From the NCBI GenBank assembly GCA_963691705.1, contig OY829539.1:38201656-38265655 (forward strand): a stretch of DNA of 64,000 nucleotides, written 5' to 3'. The first letter of the stretch is position 1, and each line of letters begins with the position of its first letter. A model generated the notes under the pieces. That model was not told where the DNA came from, did not search any database, and saw nothing but the letters and a program-made list of their open reading frames with translations. Source of the stretch: Viola odorata (taxonomy: Eukaryota > Streptophyta > Magnoliopsida > Malpighiales > Violaceae). A program made the position numbers and the translations under genes. Positions 45,956 to 57,195 of this stretch are shown here, piece by piece.

Positions 45956-46801
45956 CTTTAGGGCAGATAAAGAAAGAAGTTATTAAGGAGGATGAGTCCC
46001 CTAAGCTACTCCAATTGGAGTGGAAGAAACATAGCAATTCCGTGGAGCATATTGTGCCAAGCCCTAGACGAAAGGGTGTGGTTGGATTAAACTTTCTTAG
46101 AGCGGAATTGTGTAGGTATGTGGACATTATTAGTGCATATGATTCTGGAGTTGAATTTAATTTAAATGATGATGGTCCTATGCAAAAGCCTAAAGCTGAA
46201 ACACTTGCTTTTGAGGAGTACTTGTGGAAACGCAAGAAATTGGGAGCTTTGGTTAGGCCGAAAGGTGAGATAGTTGTACCAAGAGATATTTATGGTGATT
46301 TCTTACAAGTTGGTATGGCTAGTATATATGTCTCTTGAGAGGGTTTGGTATTGGTATGGTTTATCTATGGAGTTTGTGTATAAGAGTCGAAAAAGGCTTT
46401 TTGGTGATGTAGGGCAACAAGGATGGAGAAACCTTGGGATACTGAAATCACAACCTTATGTATCTCTTTATTGGAGACAACCTACAATGAAGGGAAGTAT
46501 TGAGAGAGCTTGGAGAGCGAAGTGCTATTCGTTGGTTTGTAAGTTTGAGTTGTTTAGTGAATTTTCACTTATGTTTACTTGCAACCAATGCGGCTTTGAT
46601 TTTATGTTTATGGGTTCATCGAATCCTTGGTGTGTGGAGTACTTGGGAAGTATAAGAGTTCACAAGGAGTTGATGATAGCACAAGGGCAAGTCGTGGTAC
46701 ACATGAAAGGTTTGAGTATTCCTTATGCGACTAAGGGATACTTAGAGAGATTGAAGCGGTTCTTGAAGGTTGTTGATAGAGGAAGGATGTTCTTACACTA
46801 G
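45956..46801 (+). other. Coding-like insert of unknown origin in element E
   Basis: Two overlapping open frames (to 46338, then 46274-46801) lie where RT, RNase H and integrase should be. Neither shows any RT (FDD), RNase H or integrase motif. Readable stretches include FEEYLWKRKKLGALVRPKGE and FEFSLMFTCNQCGFDF-like residues (EFSLMFTCNQCGFDFMFMG). Composition is G/T-rich and protein-like, with few stops over about 850 bp; a stop at 46336 separates the two frames. I do not recognise a family. It could be captured host sequence or a diverged accessory ORF. Confidence 0.4.
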
Positions 46802-46879
46802 CTTGGGTTGCCTACTCAAGTCAACAAGACAACCGCCATGAGAGACGTTGATTTAGCCCAAACTACCGCCGCACACAAA

Positions 46880-47160
46880 GGCACCACCGCCGAGTTGAAT
46901 GCCTTGGGTATTTCCTATCACTTTCATGTTTCCTTTACTGTTTCTAATTTGGAGAGTGTTGCTGAAATTGACGAGACAGATTCGAGGGTGAATCTTTTCG
47001 AAGGGGAAGGTAATGATACGATCCTAGCCCCGAGGCTTGCCTGCGCACGCACAACATGCACACACCTTACGACTAAGGCCAATCAACCCAAAGCGTCGAG
47101 CCCAAGACATTCCAAAGCTTCAAGGGAGGTTAAAACAACCTCTAGACATGGAAACTAAGC
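46880..47160 (+). pseudogene. CRM-like pol C-terminus remnant
   Basis: The frame at 46808-47158 includes FTVSNLESVAEIDETDSRVN and LFEGEGND. This resembles the DSR(S/T)NPF...GG(N/D)D tail that ends the pol protein in G, H and F. The preceding integrase is missing. The remainder up to 47818 is open in places but unrecognisable (47037-47516). Confidence 0.45.
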
Positions 47161-47818
47161 AAGGAACGTTGTTGGATCAAGTCCTTAGGCGAAGGATGAC
47201 ATGGAAGGTGGCTTGGAGGCGCATAGTCCAAGGTTGCACATCTACACGAGCCAATTCATGGAAGAAAGGTTCCAAATCAGGTTCCAAGATAAATACAAGA
47301 CCGATTGGGATATTAGGAGAGCCTCTTCCAAGTTTGAGGACATTTGGACGAGCAACTTGCAAGAAGGCTCGTTGCTACTTTTGCATGCACAAGTGTCCTA
47401 AGCGCAAACGTGACGGACAACTTCGTCGGACCATATCTCGATCATCACAAGTCGGAATCATTCGATCAAGACTGTTTCCGAAACTTCAAGATGTTATAAA
47501 AAAGCTGTCCAAATAGCAGGTCAAATGGACAAGCCGTTTGTTTGTTATGGCTCGTTACATTTTCGCTGACAGCAATCCTACGCGGACGAGGACTTCAAAA
47601 CGCGACCGTCAACGCCAACGACCATTCTTCGTACCGGTCAGGCCCGGACCAGGAAGAGGAGCACCCTCCTACTATTTTTGGGTCTTATCTATCGAATGGT
47701 AGAAGTATCAGCCTAATTGGACAAGCCAATCAATAGTTAAGGCGGGTGGACATTTTGGCGCGCAGTGTGAACGCGAGCAGCCCGCAACTTGGAGAATTCG
47801 GCTCAAACCTTGGCCCGA

Positions 47819-48348
47819 TGATGCGAATGCTTCTAGGATGTTCTAGAAAGATTTATTTGTATTTATTAATTAGTTTTTACAATTATTAGACTAGTAGAAG
47901 TTCTATTTCGAAGTTACTTAGGAGTTCTAGTTAAAATAGGTTTTCTAGTCTTAGTTAAACTTGTACTTAGCGCAAGCCTATTTATAGGCAGCCGCTTGGC
48001 TTAATAAAATAAGATCTTTTTTTGTCGAAAGCCCTGAGTTAAATTGATCTCAACATTTTTCAAGTCTTGAACCTTGAATCCTTTGAGTCCGAACACTCGA
48101 AGAACAACTCAAGTAAATTGAAAGTTCAAAACCCATCACAAGACATCGGTAAGGTCAGCTATGCTTGTCTTCACTCACCCTTGTGAGAACCTCATCAAGG
48201 CATCGGCTAGGCCAGCGAGAGCTCATCTATGCTCACCCGACGTGAGTCCTATTCAAATCATGTTATCAAAGACTTCCGCAACGAAATCCACATTTGAACA
48301 ACGATCGCAAAAAGGAGACTCGATCCTAGCCTAGCAAGGATCGTATCA
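47819..48348 (+). repeat. 3' LTR inserted in the RNase H of element F
   Basis: It starts TGATGCGAATGC and ends GCAAGGATCGTATCA. The middle (47990-48125) matches, in opposite orientation, the LTR of the G family at 50.3 kb (GGCTTAATAAAAT; CCTTGAATCCTTTGAGTCCG). RNase H coding sequence of F resumes at the next base. The matching left TSD was not found, so the left side is rearranged. Confidence 0.7.
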
Positions 48349-49810
48349 ACTACCTTATACCCGCCCAATTCATCATCCACACAGACCACTTGTCTTTGAA
48401 ATTCCTTCAAGGACAAGCCAAGTTGAATAAGAGGCATGTGAAGTGGACGGAGTTTATAGAGGCATTTTTATAACAATAAAGTACAAGCAAGGAAAGGAGA
48501 ACATCGTTGCCGATGCGCTTTCACAAAGGTACGCTCTCTTGAATTCCTTAAATGCACAAATTTTTGGTTTTTCACATCTCATTGCACTCTATGAAAAAGA
48601 TGAGGATTTTTGTGATATATATGTTGCATGCTCCAGAGGCCCTCACCTTCATTTCTTCCAACATGATAACTTTTTGTTTAAGCATGATAGACTTTGCATT
48701 CCTCGTTCTAGCATCCGGGAATTGCTTATTTTGGAAGCTCATTATGGAGCTCTAAGTAGACATTTTGGAATTGCTAAAATATTGCATGCTCTTAAGTCAC
48801 ATTTCTTTAGGCAAAGAATGAAGCTTGATGTAACCACCATTGTGAATAGTTGCATTGTGTGCAAAAGGGCTAAATTCACTTCTAAACATCATGCTAGCTA
48901 TATGCCCCTACCCGTTGCTAAACAACCATGGGTAGATTTATCAATGGACTTTGTGATAGGATTGCTTAGGTCTCAGCATGGTAATGACTCAATCTTTGTT
49001 GTGCGCAAAGACATATGATGCCACACACATTGCACATCTATTTTTCCAACATGTTGTGCGCATCCATGGCATGCCTAAAAGCATTGTAAGCGATAGGGAT
49101 ACTAAGTTTTTGATTCACTTCTGGAGAACCTTATGGACGAATTTAGGCACTAAACTCCTCTTCTCCACCACTTGTCATCCACAAACGGATGAACAAACGG
49201 AGGTGGTTAATAGGACTTTAGGGTCTTTGCTTCGGGTAATGGTCACCAAATATGGAGTAAAATGGGAAGATTGTATTGCTTTTGCCGAATTTGCTTACAA
49301 TCATGCATATCATACTTCTATCAGCTTTTCTCCATTTGAGGTGGTATACGGGTTCAAACCCTTAACCCCTCTTGACCTCTTACCTTTACCTGTGAGTTCC
49401 ATAAAGTGTGTAGATGGCAATGCCAAGGCAGCCGAAGTTAAGAAACTCCATGAGCAAGTCCGGAAGAATATCGAGCACATGAACGAGCGCGAGGCTGCCA
49501 AGCGCAACAAAGGCAAAACACCTATTTCCTTTGAACCTGGGCAATAGGTTAGGCTGCATTGGCAAAAGGATTGCTTCCCGCGCCACCAACAGGGAAAATT
49601 TAGTCCAAGAGGCGACGACCCTTTTCAAGTCCTCCACCGCATCAATGACAATGCCTATGTCATTGACTTCCCAAGTGAGTATGGTTCAATTAGCAATTCT
49701 TTCAACGTTAATGACTTGTCTCTTTTCCGTCCAGATCATGAGCAGTCGGAGGATACAGATTCGAGGACGAATCCTTCCTCAAATGCATCACTTGTGGACA
49801 CCCCACTATA
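48349..49810 (+). pseudogene. CRM-like F: RNase H end, integrase, pol C-terminus
   Basis: The frame opens inside RNase H ([34 protein letters not shown]). Integrase follows, with an HHCC zinc finger (HFGIAKILHALKSHF; CIVCKRAK), DFVIGL for the first catalytic Asp, then MPKSIVSDRDTKFL and [16 protein letters not shown] for the second Asp and the Glu. A small deletion near 49000 removes the segment that in H begins DRFSKMAHF and shifts the frame. An in-frame TAG follows SFEPGQ at 49545. The C-terminal tail ends DTDSRTNPSSN at about 49800. The integrase would have inserted element DNA into chromatin; this copy is dead. Confidence 0.8.
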
Positions 49811-50042
49811 AATACCAATCACTCGGAGCATGACGAAGAAACTTACTCTTTGGATAAAATCCAAGTCGAGTGAAGAGCCGCCCAAAGCCGAGAAACGGGA
49901 TGTAATGGTGATTGCACACCATACCGGGAGCTCAAGTCTAAGCGAGAATCTATCTGGAGACTGGGGATATATCAGGAGGAGCCTATCGGGGAACAAAGGC
50001 AAGAGCCGTACCCTCCCCTTGGGAAACCCCAAGTCCTTTGTA
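49811..50042. other. Sequence between F and the solo LTR
   Basis: After the pol stop of F, probably LTR of F or foreign DNA. It contains dispersed TATCGGG/CTATC(T/G)GGAGACT motifs, which also occur at 50990-51120 beyond the solo LTR, so the two were once contiguous. Confidence 0.45.
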
Positions 50043-50047
50043 CAAGG

Positions 50048-50984
50048 TGATATGATCCTTGCTAGGCTTGGATCGATGCTCCTGTTGCAATCGTTGTTCA
50101 AGGATGGACTTCGTGCGGAAATACTTTAAACTTAACCCAAACGTGCGCTGACCCTGCTAAGTGGTGATGCCTAGCCAACCCAGCTACGCAAATAAGGATC
50201 TTGATCGAACTCCTAACCCTCTAACCAACAATTGGTTAGCAACCTAGGCAATCGAACAATGGGGGTGAACTTTCGATTTACTTGAGTGGTTCTTAGAGCG
50301 TTCGGACTCAAAGGATTCAAGGTTCTGCGAGACTTAAATTTAACTCAAGTGCTGGCAAAAAAAAGTCTAATTTTATTAAGCCAAGCGGCTGCCTTAAATA
50401 GACGCAAGAAATACAAATCCTACGAGAACTAGAACTTCTATCTATACAAGAATTCGACTTGAACAAAAGCTGAAATAATTAATTAAATTAATTATAATAC
50501 TAGTACTACGTGTATTAGTAGACCCAAGCAATCCTACGCACGGTAGAATTGCGCAATGCGCGTCCTTCCTCAAGTCGAAGTCCTTGGTGCGCTAGGACTT
50601 GCGCATGCGTTGACTCGCTCGGCCATTCTCCCAAACGCGTCGGGCGTTTGACTTGAAACTTCCGTAGCCTCTTCTAGATCCTTGAAGCTATCTTGTAACT
50701 CAGCTAGAGCTCGGTAAATATTTTCCAAGTCTGACTTGGCTCGGGCGTCCGTTCCGTGGGCGTTAGCGTGCGTGCTGGGTGCGACCAGCACCGTCACTAA
50801 GCGCGGCGTGTGCTCGCGTAGTACGGACTCTTCCAGTGTAGCCTCTCGCTGAATCTCATTATGTAGGAACAAAGAAAGCTGGCTGGACAGGCGCTTGCTG
50901 TGTTGGCGCGTCATCGGGCCAAGTGGCGGCAAGGGCACGCGTGAAGGTGCGGTGTGCGTGCGATGCGTACTAGGGTTCGCATCA
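50048..50984 (-). mobile_element. Solo LTR, CRM-like G family
   Basis: 937 bp, TGATATGATCC to TTCGCATCA on the plus strand. The perfect 5-bp TSD CAAGG lies at 50043-50047 and 50985-50989. It matches the 3' LTR of G (51131-51876) over about 745 bp at high identity. It carries the LTR-encoded pol tail (minus frame 50570-50938). The match between the two explains the apparent 0.9-kb repeat here. Confidence 0.9.
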
Positions 50985-51130
50985 CAAGGTATCGGGGGAA
51001 GTTTATCGAGAGACTATCGGGAGCGTATCGGTAGATATAGGTGAGGCCAACACTAACCCTATGTGATTGGTACAAGCTAACGAGAATCAATCGGGAGGCA
51101 TGCAAACTATCGGGAGACTATCGGGAAGCT

Positions 51131-51876
51131 AGCAACCTAGGCAATCGAACAATAGGGGTGAACTTTCGATTTACTTGAGTGGTTCTTCGAGCATTCGGAC
51201 TCAAAGGATTCAAGGTTCTGCGAGACTTAAATTTAACTCAAGTGTTGGCAAAAAAAGTCTAATTTTATTAAGCCAAGCGGCTGCCTTAAATAGGCGCAAG
51301 AAATACAAATCCTACGAGAACTAGAACTTCTATCTATACAAGAATTCGACTTGAACAAAAGCTGAATTAATTAATTAAATTAATTATAATACTAGTACTA
51401 CGTGTATTAGTAGACCCAAGCAATCCTACACACGGTAGAATTGCGCAATGCGCGTCCTTCCTCAAGTCGAAGTCCTTGGTGCGCTAGGACTTGCGCATGC
51501 GTTGACTCGCTCGGCCATTCTCCCAAACGCGTCGGGCGTTTGACTTGAAACTTCTGTAGCCTCTTCTAGATCCTTGAAGCTATCTTGTAACTCAGCTAGA
51601 GCTCGGTAAATATTTTCCAAGTCTGACTTGGCTCGGGCGTCCGTTCCGTGGGCGCTAGCATGCGTGCTGGGTGCGACCAGCAGCGTCACTAAGCGCGGCA
51701 TGTGCTCGCATAGTACGGACTCTTCCAGCATAGCCTCACGCTGAATCTCATTATGTAGGAACATAGAAAGCTGGCTGGACAGGCGCTTGCTGTGTTGGCG
51801 CATCATCGGGCCAAGTGGCGGCAAGGGCACGCGTGAAGGTGCGGTGTGCGTGCGATGCGTACTAGGGTTCGCATCA
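51131..51876 (-). repeat. 3' LTR of CRM-like element G (truncated)
   Basis: The left part of the LTR, by minus-strand order, starts TGATGCGAACCC at 51876, just after the purine-rich tract AAGAGGGAGGGAC. It matches the solo LTR until about 51131, where the last ~190 bp are missing. Confidence 0.8.
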
Positions 51877-52187
51877 GTCCCTCCCTCTTCAAGAGGATTC
51901 GTCCTCGAATCCGAGTCTTCCTCATCATCTTCCACCCAATCACACAAACTTAAATCGGAGATGTTGAAGGTAGTACTTGCGGATCCATAGTTGCTAGGAA
52001 GGTCGAGGACATAGGCATTATTATTGATTTTCTCCACGATAAAAAATGGGCCATCTCCTCTTGCGGAAATTTTGTGACGCCTCAAGGCTGGAAATCTTTC
52101 CTTCCTTAAATGTAGCCAAACCCAGTCGCCTACTTTGAAAGATGCGGTCGCTCTTCCTTGGTTTTTCCTTGCGGACCAAGCGTTCAT
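51462..52187 (-). pseudogene. CRM-like G: pol C-terminus running into the LTR
   Basis: 241-codon frame. [40 protein letters not shown] and TTFNISDLSL are the integrase C-terminal domain. Next comes the acidic DSRTNPLEEGGTD linker, then LPPLGPMMRQHSKRLSSQLS, a CR-motif-like tail. The frame crosses the polypurine tract at about 51880 and ends inside the LTR. Such overlap is a trait of CRM chromoviruses, whose C-terminal motif is linked to centromeric targeting. A frameshift near 52187-52150 separates it from the rest of integrase. Confidence 0.8.
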
Positions 52188-53808
52188 TCATCTTCTCTAT
52201 ATTTTTCTTAGTCTGCTCATGAATCTTTTTCACCGCTGCTGCCTTTGCGTCTCCATCTAAACTCATGGCATCTTGCAAGGGTAAAGGTGCTAAGTCTAGC
52301 GGCATCAAAGGATTGAAGCCGTAGACTATCTCAAAAGGTGAAAAACCAGTGCTAGAATGCGTGGCTCGATTGTAGGCAAACTCCATAAAGGGTAGTTGAT
52401 CATCCCACTTGGTCACATGTTTACCTACCAATACTCTTAATAAGGACCTGACTGTGCGGTTTACTACTTCTGTTTGTCCGTCAGTTTGAGGATGGCAAGA
52501 AGTCGAAAAGAGTAGCTTAGTCCCCAAACGTCGCCATAACACTCGCCAAAAATGGCCAAGAAATTTCCTGTCTCGGTCACTTACAATGGTTGCGGGCATC
52601 CCATGTAAGCGAACGATTTCCTTGAAAAATATGTTGGTGATGTAGCTTGCGTCGTTGCTAGTGGTGCACGGAATGAAGTGTGCCATCTTCGAAAATCTAT
52701 CCACAAAAATGAAGATGCAATCTTTCCCTTTCCACGATTTCGGCAACCCAACCATAAAGTCCATGGAGATATCTGTCCAAGGGTACGAAGGAATAGGTAG
52801 AGGCATGTACTCACCGTGGCTTGCAACCTTAGATTTGGCCTTGCGACATGTAATACACCGAGACACAATGCATATCACGTCCCTTTTCATATGTGGCCAA
52901 TAAAAATGCCCCTTTAATATCTCAAGGGTCTTCGTAACTCCGAAGTGTCCCATAAGTCCACCACTGTGCGACTCTAAGACCAATAATTCTCGCATAGAAC
53001 AATGCGGAATGCACAACCTCTTGTGCTTAAACAGATACCCTTCATGCTGAAAATACTTAGACCCATGTGTCGTCATGCATGTAGAGTAGATCTCTCCAAA
53101 ATCAGAATCAAGAGGGTAGAGAGAAATTATGTGCGCAAACCCTAAAAGTTTCGCACTAAGAGAAGAGATGAGGGCATACCGTCTAGACAATGCGTCGGCT
53201 ACGATATTCTCCTTTCCTTGCTTATATTGGATGTGGTACGGGAATGCTTCTATGAATTCCATCCATGTTGCGTGCCTCTTGTTCAATTTCCCTTGTCCCT
53301 TCAGATATTTCAAGCTAAGGTGATCGGTGTGCACTAGGAACTCTCGCGGCATAAGATAGTGCTGCCAAACCTCTAAGGCGCGCACGAGCGCATACAGTTC
53401 CTTGTCATAAGTGGGATACCGAAGCTGTGCATCTTTTAATTTCTCGCTAAAGAACGCAATCGTCCTCTTCTCTTGCATCAGAACCGCTCCAATGCCGATG
53501 CCACTTGCATCGCATTCCACTTCGAAGGCTTTTTCGAAATTAGGCAATGCTAAAATAGGCGCAGTGCACAGTCTCTCTTTAAGCGTTTGAAACGCTTGTT
53601 CCTACGGCTACTCCCATGTGAAGGGCACTCCCTTCTTGGTCAATTCGTTCAAAGGTGCTACTACAGTGCTGAAATCCTTGACAAAGCGTCTATAAAAGCT
53701 CGCTAAGCCATGGAACGAACGTATGTCACTCACGTTCTTTGGCGTAGGCCACTCCTTGATGGCTTTGATCTTTTCTTCATCGACCTTGACGCCTTCCACA
53801 CTCACAAT
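52150..53808 (-). pseudogene. CRM-like G: RT end, RNase H and integrase
   Basis: 53608-53808 reads [18 protein letters not shown] and [19 protein letters not shown], the end of RT. Two in-frame TAGs follow near 53598-53606. The frame 52021-53547 holds RNase H ([50 protein letters not shown]). Then comes integrase: zinc finger [15 protein letters not shown] and CITCRKAK, and catalytic [23 protein letters not shown] and [15 protein letters not shown]. All three catalytic acidic positions are present. H is inserted upstream within the RT of this gene. Confidence 0.88.
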
Positions 53809-53813
53809 GAACC

Positions 53814-54622
53814 TGATAAGGCCGAAGCTCTGTTTGGAAGGAGGTTGGCCGAAGGAAACCTTGATGGAGCAGAATCTAGCCTCTTTGGGAGGTTGGCGTG
53901 TAGATAGATGGATAGTTCTTCGGTTTTAAGATGGATGAACGGATAAATTGAAGGGAGATGGTTTAGATTGCAGCGGACATAAATGGAGGAAAAGGAATAT
54001 GTATTGATGATAACAAAAGGAACTAATGTTCTTGACAAACCCCCTCACCTCTTGGATGAGTAACCTTGTCGAAAAGAACAAAGGATCTCTAAACAAATAC
54101 AACCCTTTCACCTCTTGGATGAACAACCTGATTTGTCTAGATAGATAGGTGCTGGTTTGAAGAACCCTGAGGTTTTAGGAACCCTAAATGCTGAATGGTA
54201 AAAGTTGGTCCTTGAAGAAGATAACACAAAAACAAAGACAAGTGTAGAAATGAACCATTCCTACACTTTAAATACTTAAGTTATTTACAAGGGGAAAATA
54301 CCCCATTACCCTTGGACAAAGGGGCTTGCTGCCGGACTTGGGAAACCTTGAAGATGGGCTTGATGGGCCTTGCCTTGACGTTCACCATGGCTAAGACTTA
54401 GCCGAACGCATTCATGGTTTGCTAGGGTTGGGCGCGCGCGCGCATGGCTTCGGAGGGTTAGGCGCGCTGTTCCTCGTGGTATGTCCGAGCAAAGCATGAA
54501 CGCATGTAGTCCATCTCTCCCTTGCTGCCAAGTCGCGCTCTTCGGTTCTAAGGCTCTTCAAGAGGGTGGCTGCTAAGGCTTTGCTCCGAGTGAAGTATCC
54601 GTGAGCATTGGTGCTCATATCA
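53814..54622 (-). repeat. 3' LTR of element H
   Basis: TGATAAGGCCGAAGC to GCTCATATCA on the plus strand, 809 bp. The pol frame continues into it from the right; its stop is at about 54412. It contains a GC dinucleotide run near 54434. Confidence 0.93.
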
Positions 54623-57195
54623 TCCCCTCCCCGTTTGAAGGGATTCGACCTCGAATCCATGGGCTGCTCCTCTTCAACGCCCTCGGTATCACCTTCAAAG
54701 TAAGGAGATAAGTCATTAATGTTAAAACTTGAGCTAACAGACCCAAAGGAAGGAGGTAAATCTAAACGATAAGCATTATCGCTGAATTTTTCCACTATTA
54801 GAAAGGGGCCGTCTCCTCGTTGGCTAAGTTTCCCTTTCCGTTGAGTTGGGAAACGGTCTTTCCTCAAATGCAGCCACACCCATTCACCAACCTCAAATGA
54901 CTTAATGTGGCGTCCCGAGTTGCATTTGGCCATAAGCTTGGCGTTCAATGCCTCCATTCGCTCCTTTGCTTTCCCATGCAATTGCTTCACTACGGCTGCT
55001 TTCTCCTCTCCATCTGTGCTTATCAAATCAGTCAAGGGAAGCGGGAGCAAGTCTATGGGGGTGAGTGGGTTAAACCCATAGACAAGCTCAAAAGGAGAGA
55101 AGCGAGTGGAAGAATGCATGGCACGATTGTATGCAAATTCAATAAAAGGGATGCAATCGTCCCATGACTTAGAGTATTGCTGAATCATCACACGTAGCAT
55201 TGTGCCTAACGTCCTATTAACTACTTCAGTTTGGCCATCCGTTTGGGGATGACAAGATGTAGAAAACAGCAACTTCGTGCCCAATTTACCCCACAATACA
55301 CGCCAAAAGTGACTAAGGAATTTGCTATCCCTATCACTAACAATTGTGCGAGGCATACCATGTAATCGGACAATCTCACGAAAGAAAAGTGTGGCAATAT
55401 GCGATGCATCATTCGTAGTGTGACATGGTATAAAATGAGCCATTTTTGAAAAGCGATCAACTACTACAAAGAGTGAATCCTTGCCTCGTTTGGAACGAGG
55501 CAAACCAACTACGAAATCCATAGATAAATCACACCACGGATGCGATGGAACAGGTAGAGGCATATAAAGACCATGATTGAGGCATTTAGATTTAGCACGT
55601 TTACAAGTAAGGCAAGCTGCCACAAAATTAGTAACTTGTTTCTTCATGTGTGGCCAAAAGAAATGCTCTTTAAGTGTGCTAATCGTCTTTTCTACGCCAA
55701 AGTGGCCCATTAGACCACCACCATGTGCTTCTTGAACAAGCAATTCACGTGCGCTACATGTAGGAATACATAATCGACCTTTGCGAAACAGAAACGAATC
55801 ATGTAACACAAAAATGTCATGCGCACCATTAACACAAGCTAGGAATGCATCTTTAAAATCCGCATCATCAGCATACAAAGAGGTGATATGCCTAAAGCCT
55901 AAAAGGCGTGAATGAAGTGATGTAAGGAGGGCATACCATCGAGACAACGCGTCTGCCACGATGTTGTCCTTACCCTTCAAGTATTTGATGTGGTATGGGA
56001 ATCTCTCGATAAACTCCATCCAAGCTGCATGGCGTTTGTTTAGCTTGCCTTGTCCCTTCAAGTACTTGAGGCTCAGGTGGTCCGTATGCACTACAAATTC
56101 TTTGGGAAGCAGGTAGTGTTCCCACACATTCAGGGCACGCACAAGGGCATACAACTCTCGGTCATATGTGCAATAATTCAGCTGCGCACCCTTCAACTTT
56201 TCACTAAAGAAAGCCACCGGTTTCTTCTCTTGGACTAAAAAAGCCCCAATACCGATGCCACTTGCATCACACTCTACTTCGAATGTTTTGTCGAAGTTGG
56301 GTAGGATTAGGACGGGGCTGGAGGACAGCCTGTCCTTGAGAGTGTTGAAAGCTAACTCATGCTCTTCACCCCAAATGAAAGGGACATTCTTCTTGGTGAG
56401 AGCATTAAGGGGGGCTGCAATGGAGGAGAAGTCCTTTACAAAGCGACGGTAGAAACCAGCCAGCCCGTGGAAGGAGCGGACGTCTCCTACATTGGTTGGG
56501 GTAGGCCATTCAGCAATGGCCTTGATCTTCTCATTGTCCACTTTTAGACCTTGAGTACCTACAATGAAACCAAGGAAGTGGACTTCCTCTAAACAGAATT
56601 CGCATTTGGATAACTTCGCGAAGAGTTTGTGCTTGCGAAGGGTGAGAAAAATCTGTTTCAAGTGTTCTACGTGGAGTTGTGGTGATGTGCTATAAACCAA
56701 TATGTCATCAAAATAAACAACTACAAATTTCCCTATAAAAGGTCTAAGCACATGGTTCATTAAGCGCATAAAGGTGCTAGGAGCATTAGTGAGCCCAAAT
56801 GGCATAACTAGCCATTCATAAAGACCAAACTTGGTTTTAAAGGCTGTTTTCCATTCATCTCCTTTATACATCCTAATTTGGTGATAACCACTCACTAAAT
56901 CAATTTTGGAGAACACTTTGGCACTACTTAACTCATCCAGCATGTCATCCAAACGGGGAATGGGGTGCGAGTACTTTACCGTGATTTTATTCACCGAACG
57001 GCAATCCATGCACATGCGCCAACTACCATCCTTCTTTGGCACGAGGACCACCGGGACAGCACAAGGAGAAAGGCTCTCCCTAACGAATCCTTTGTCAAGA
57101 AGTGCCTCAACTTGATCTTGCAATTCTTGCGTTTCCTTTGGGTTACAACGATACGCTGGGCGGTTTTGGTAGTGTTGATCCAGGCAAGAAGTCAA
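54412..57195 (-). CDS. CRM-like H: RT, RNase H, integrase and LTR-encoded C-terminus
   Basis: 927-codon open frame; the ATG at 57195 is formal, since the natural product is a gag-pol polyprotein. [38 protein letters not shown] (motif A Asp), [30 protein letters not shown]. RNase [48 protein letters not shown]. Integrase: [17 protein letters not shown] and CLTCKRAK zinc finger; [22 protein letters not shown] and [15 protein letters not shown] for D, D and E. The C-terminus has [20 protein letters not shown], crossing into the 3' LTR (boundary 54622). All catalytic residues are visible. Upstream, the protease frame is offset by one base at an A-run near 57165. Confidence 0.93.
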   Translation of the reverse strand: MTSCLDQHYQNRPAYRCNPKETQELQDQVEALLDKGFVRESLSPCAVPVVLVPKKDGSWRMCMDCRSVNKITVKYSHPIPRLDDMLDELSSAKVFSKIDLVSGYHQIRMYKGDEWKTAFKTKFGLYEWLVMPFGLTNAPSTFMRLMNHVLRPFIGKFVVVYFDDILVYSTSPQLHVEHLKQIFLTLRKHKLFAKLSKCEFCLEEVHFLGFIVGTQGLKVDNEKIKAIAEWPTPTNVGDVRSFHGLAGFYRRFVKDFSSIAAPLNALTKKNVPFIWGEEHELAFNTLKDRLSSSPVLILPNFDKTFEVECDASGIGIGAFLVQEKKPVAFFSEKLKGAQLNYCTYDRELYALVRALNVWEHYLLPKEFVVHTDHLSLKYLKGQGKLNKRHAAWMEFIERFPYHIKYLKGKDNIVADALSRWYALLTSLHSRLLGFRHITSLYADDADFKDAFLACVNGAHDIFVLHDSFLFRKGRLCIPTCSARELLVQEAHGGGLMGHFGVEKTISTLKEHFFWPHMKKQVTNFVAACLTCKRAKSKCLNHGLYMPLPVPSHPWCDLSMDFVVGLPRSKRGKDSLFVVVDRFSKMAHFIPCHTTNDASHIATLFFREIVRLHGMPRTIVSDRDSKFLSHFWRVLWGKLGTKLLFSTSCHPQTDGQTEVVNRTLGTMLRVMIQQYSKSWDDCIPFIEFAYNRAMHSSTRFSPFELVYGFNPLTPIDLLPLPLTDLISTDGEEKAAVVKQLHGKAKERMEALNAKLMAKCNSGRHIKSFEVGEWVWLHLRKDRFPTQRKGKLSQRGDGPFLIVEKFSDNAYRLDLPPSFGSVSSSFNINDLSPYFEGDTEGVEEEQPMDSRSNPFKRGGDDMSTNAHGYFTRSKALAATLLKSLRTEERDLAARERWTTCVHALLGHTTRNSAPNPPKPCARAPNPSKP

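Noticed and set aside
47037..47516. 159-codon plus-strand ORF rich in Arg and Lys
   Set aside because: Overlaps other open frames in a decayed 3' region; no motif and composition alone is not enough to call a gene.
50229..51876. Apparent 0.9-kb tandem segmental duplication
   Set aside because: Explained by a solo LTR with its own CAAGG duplication lying next to the 3' LTR of the same family.
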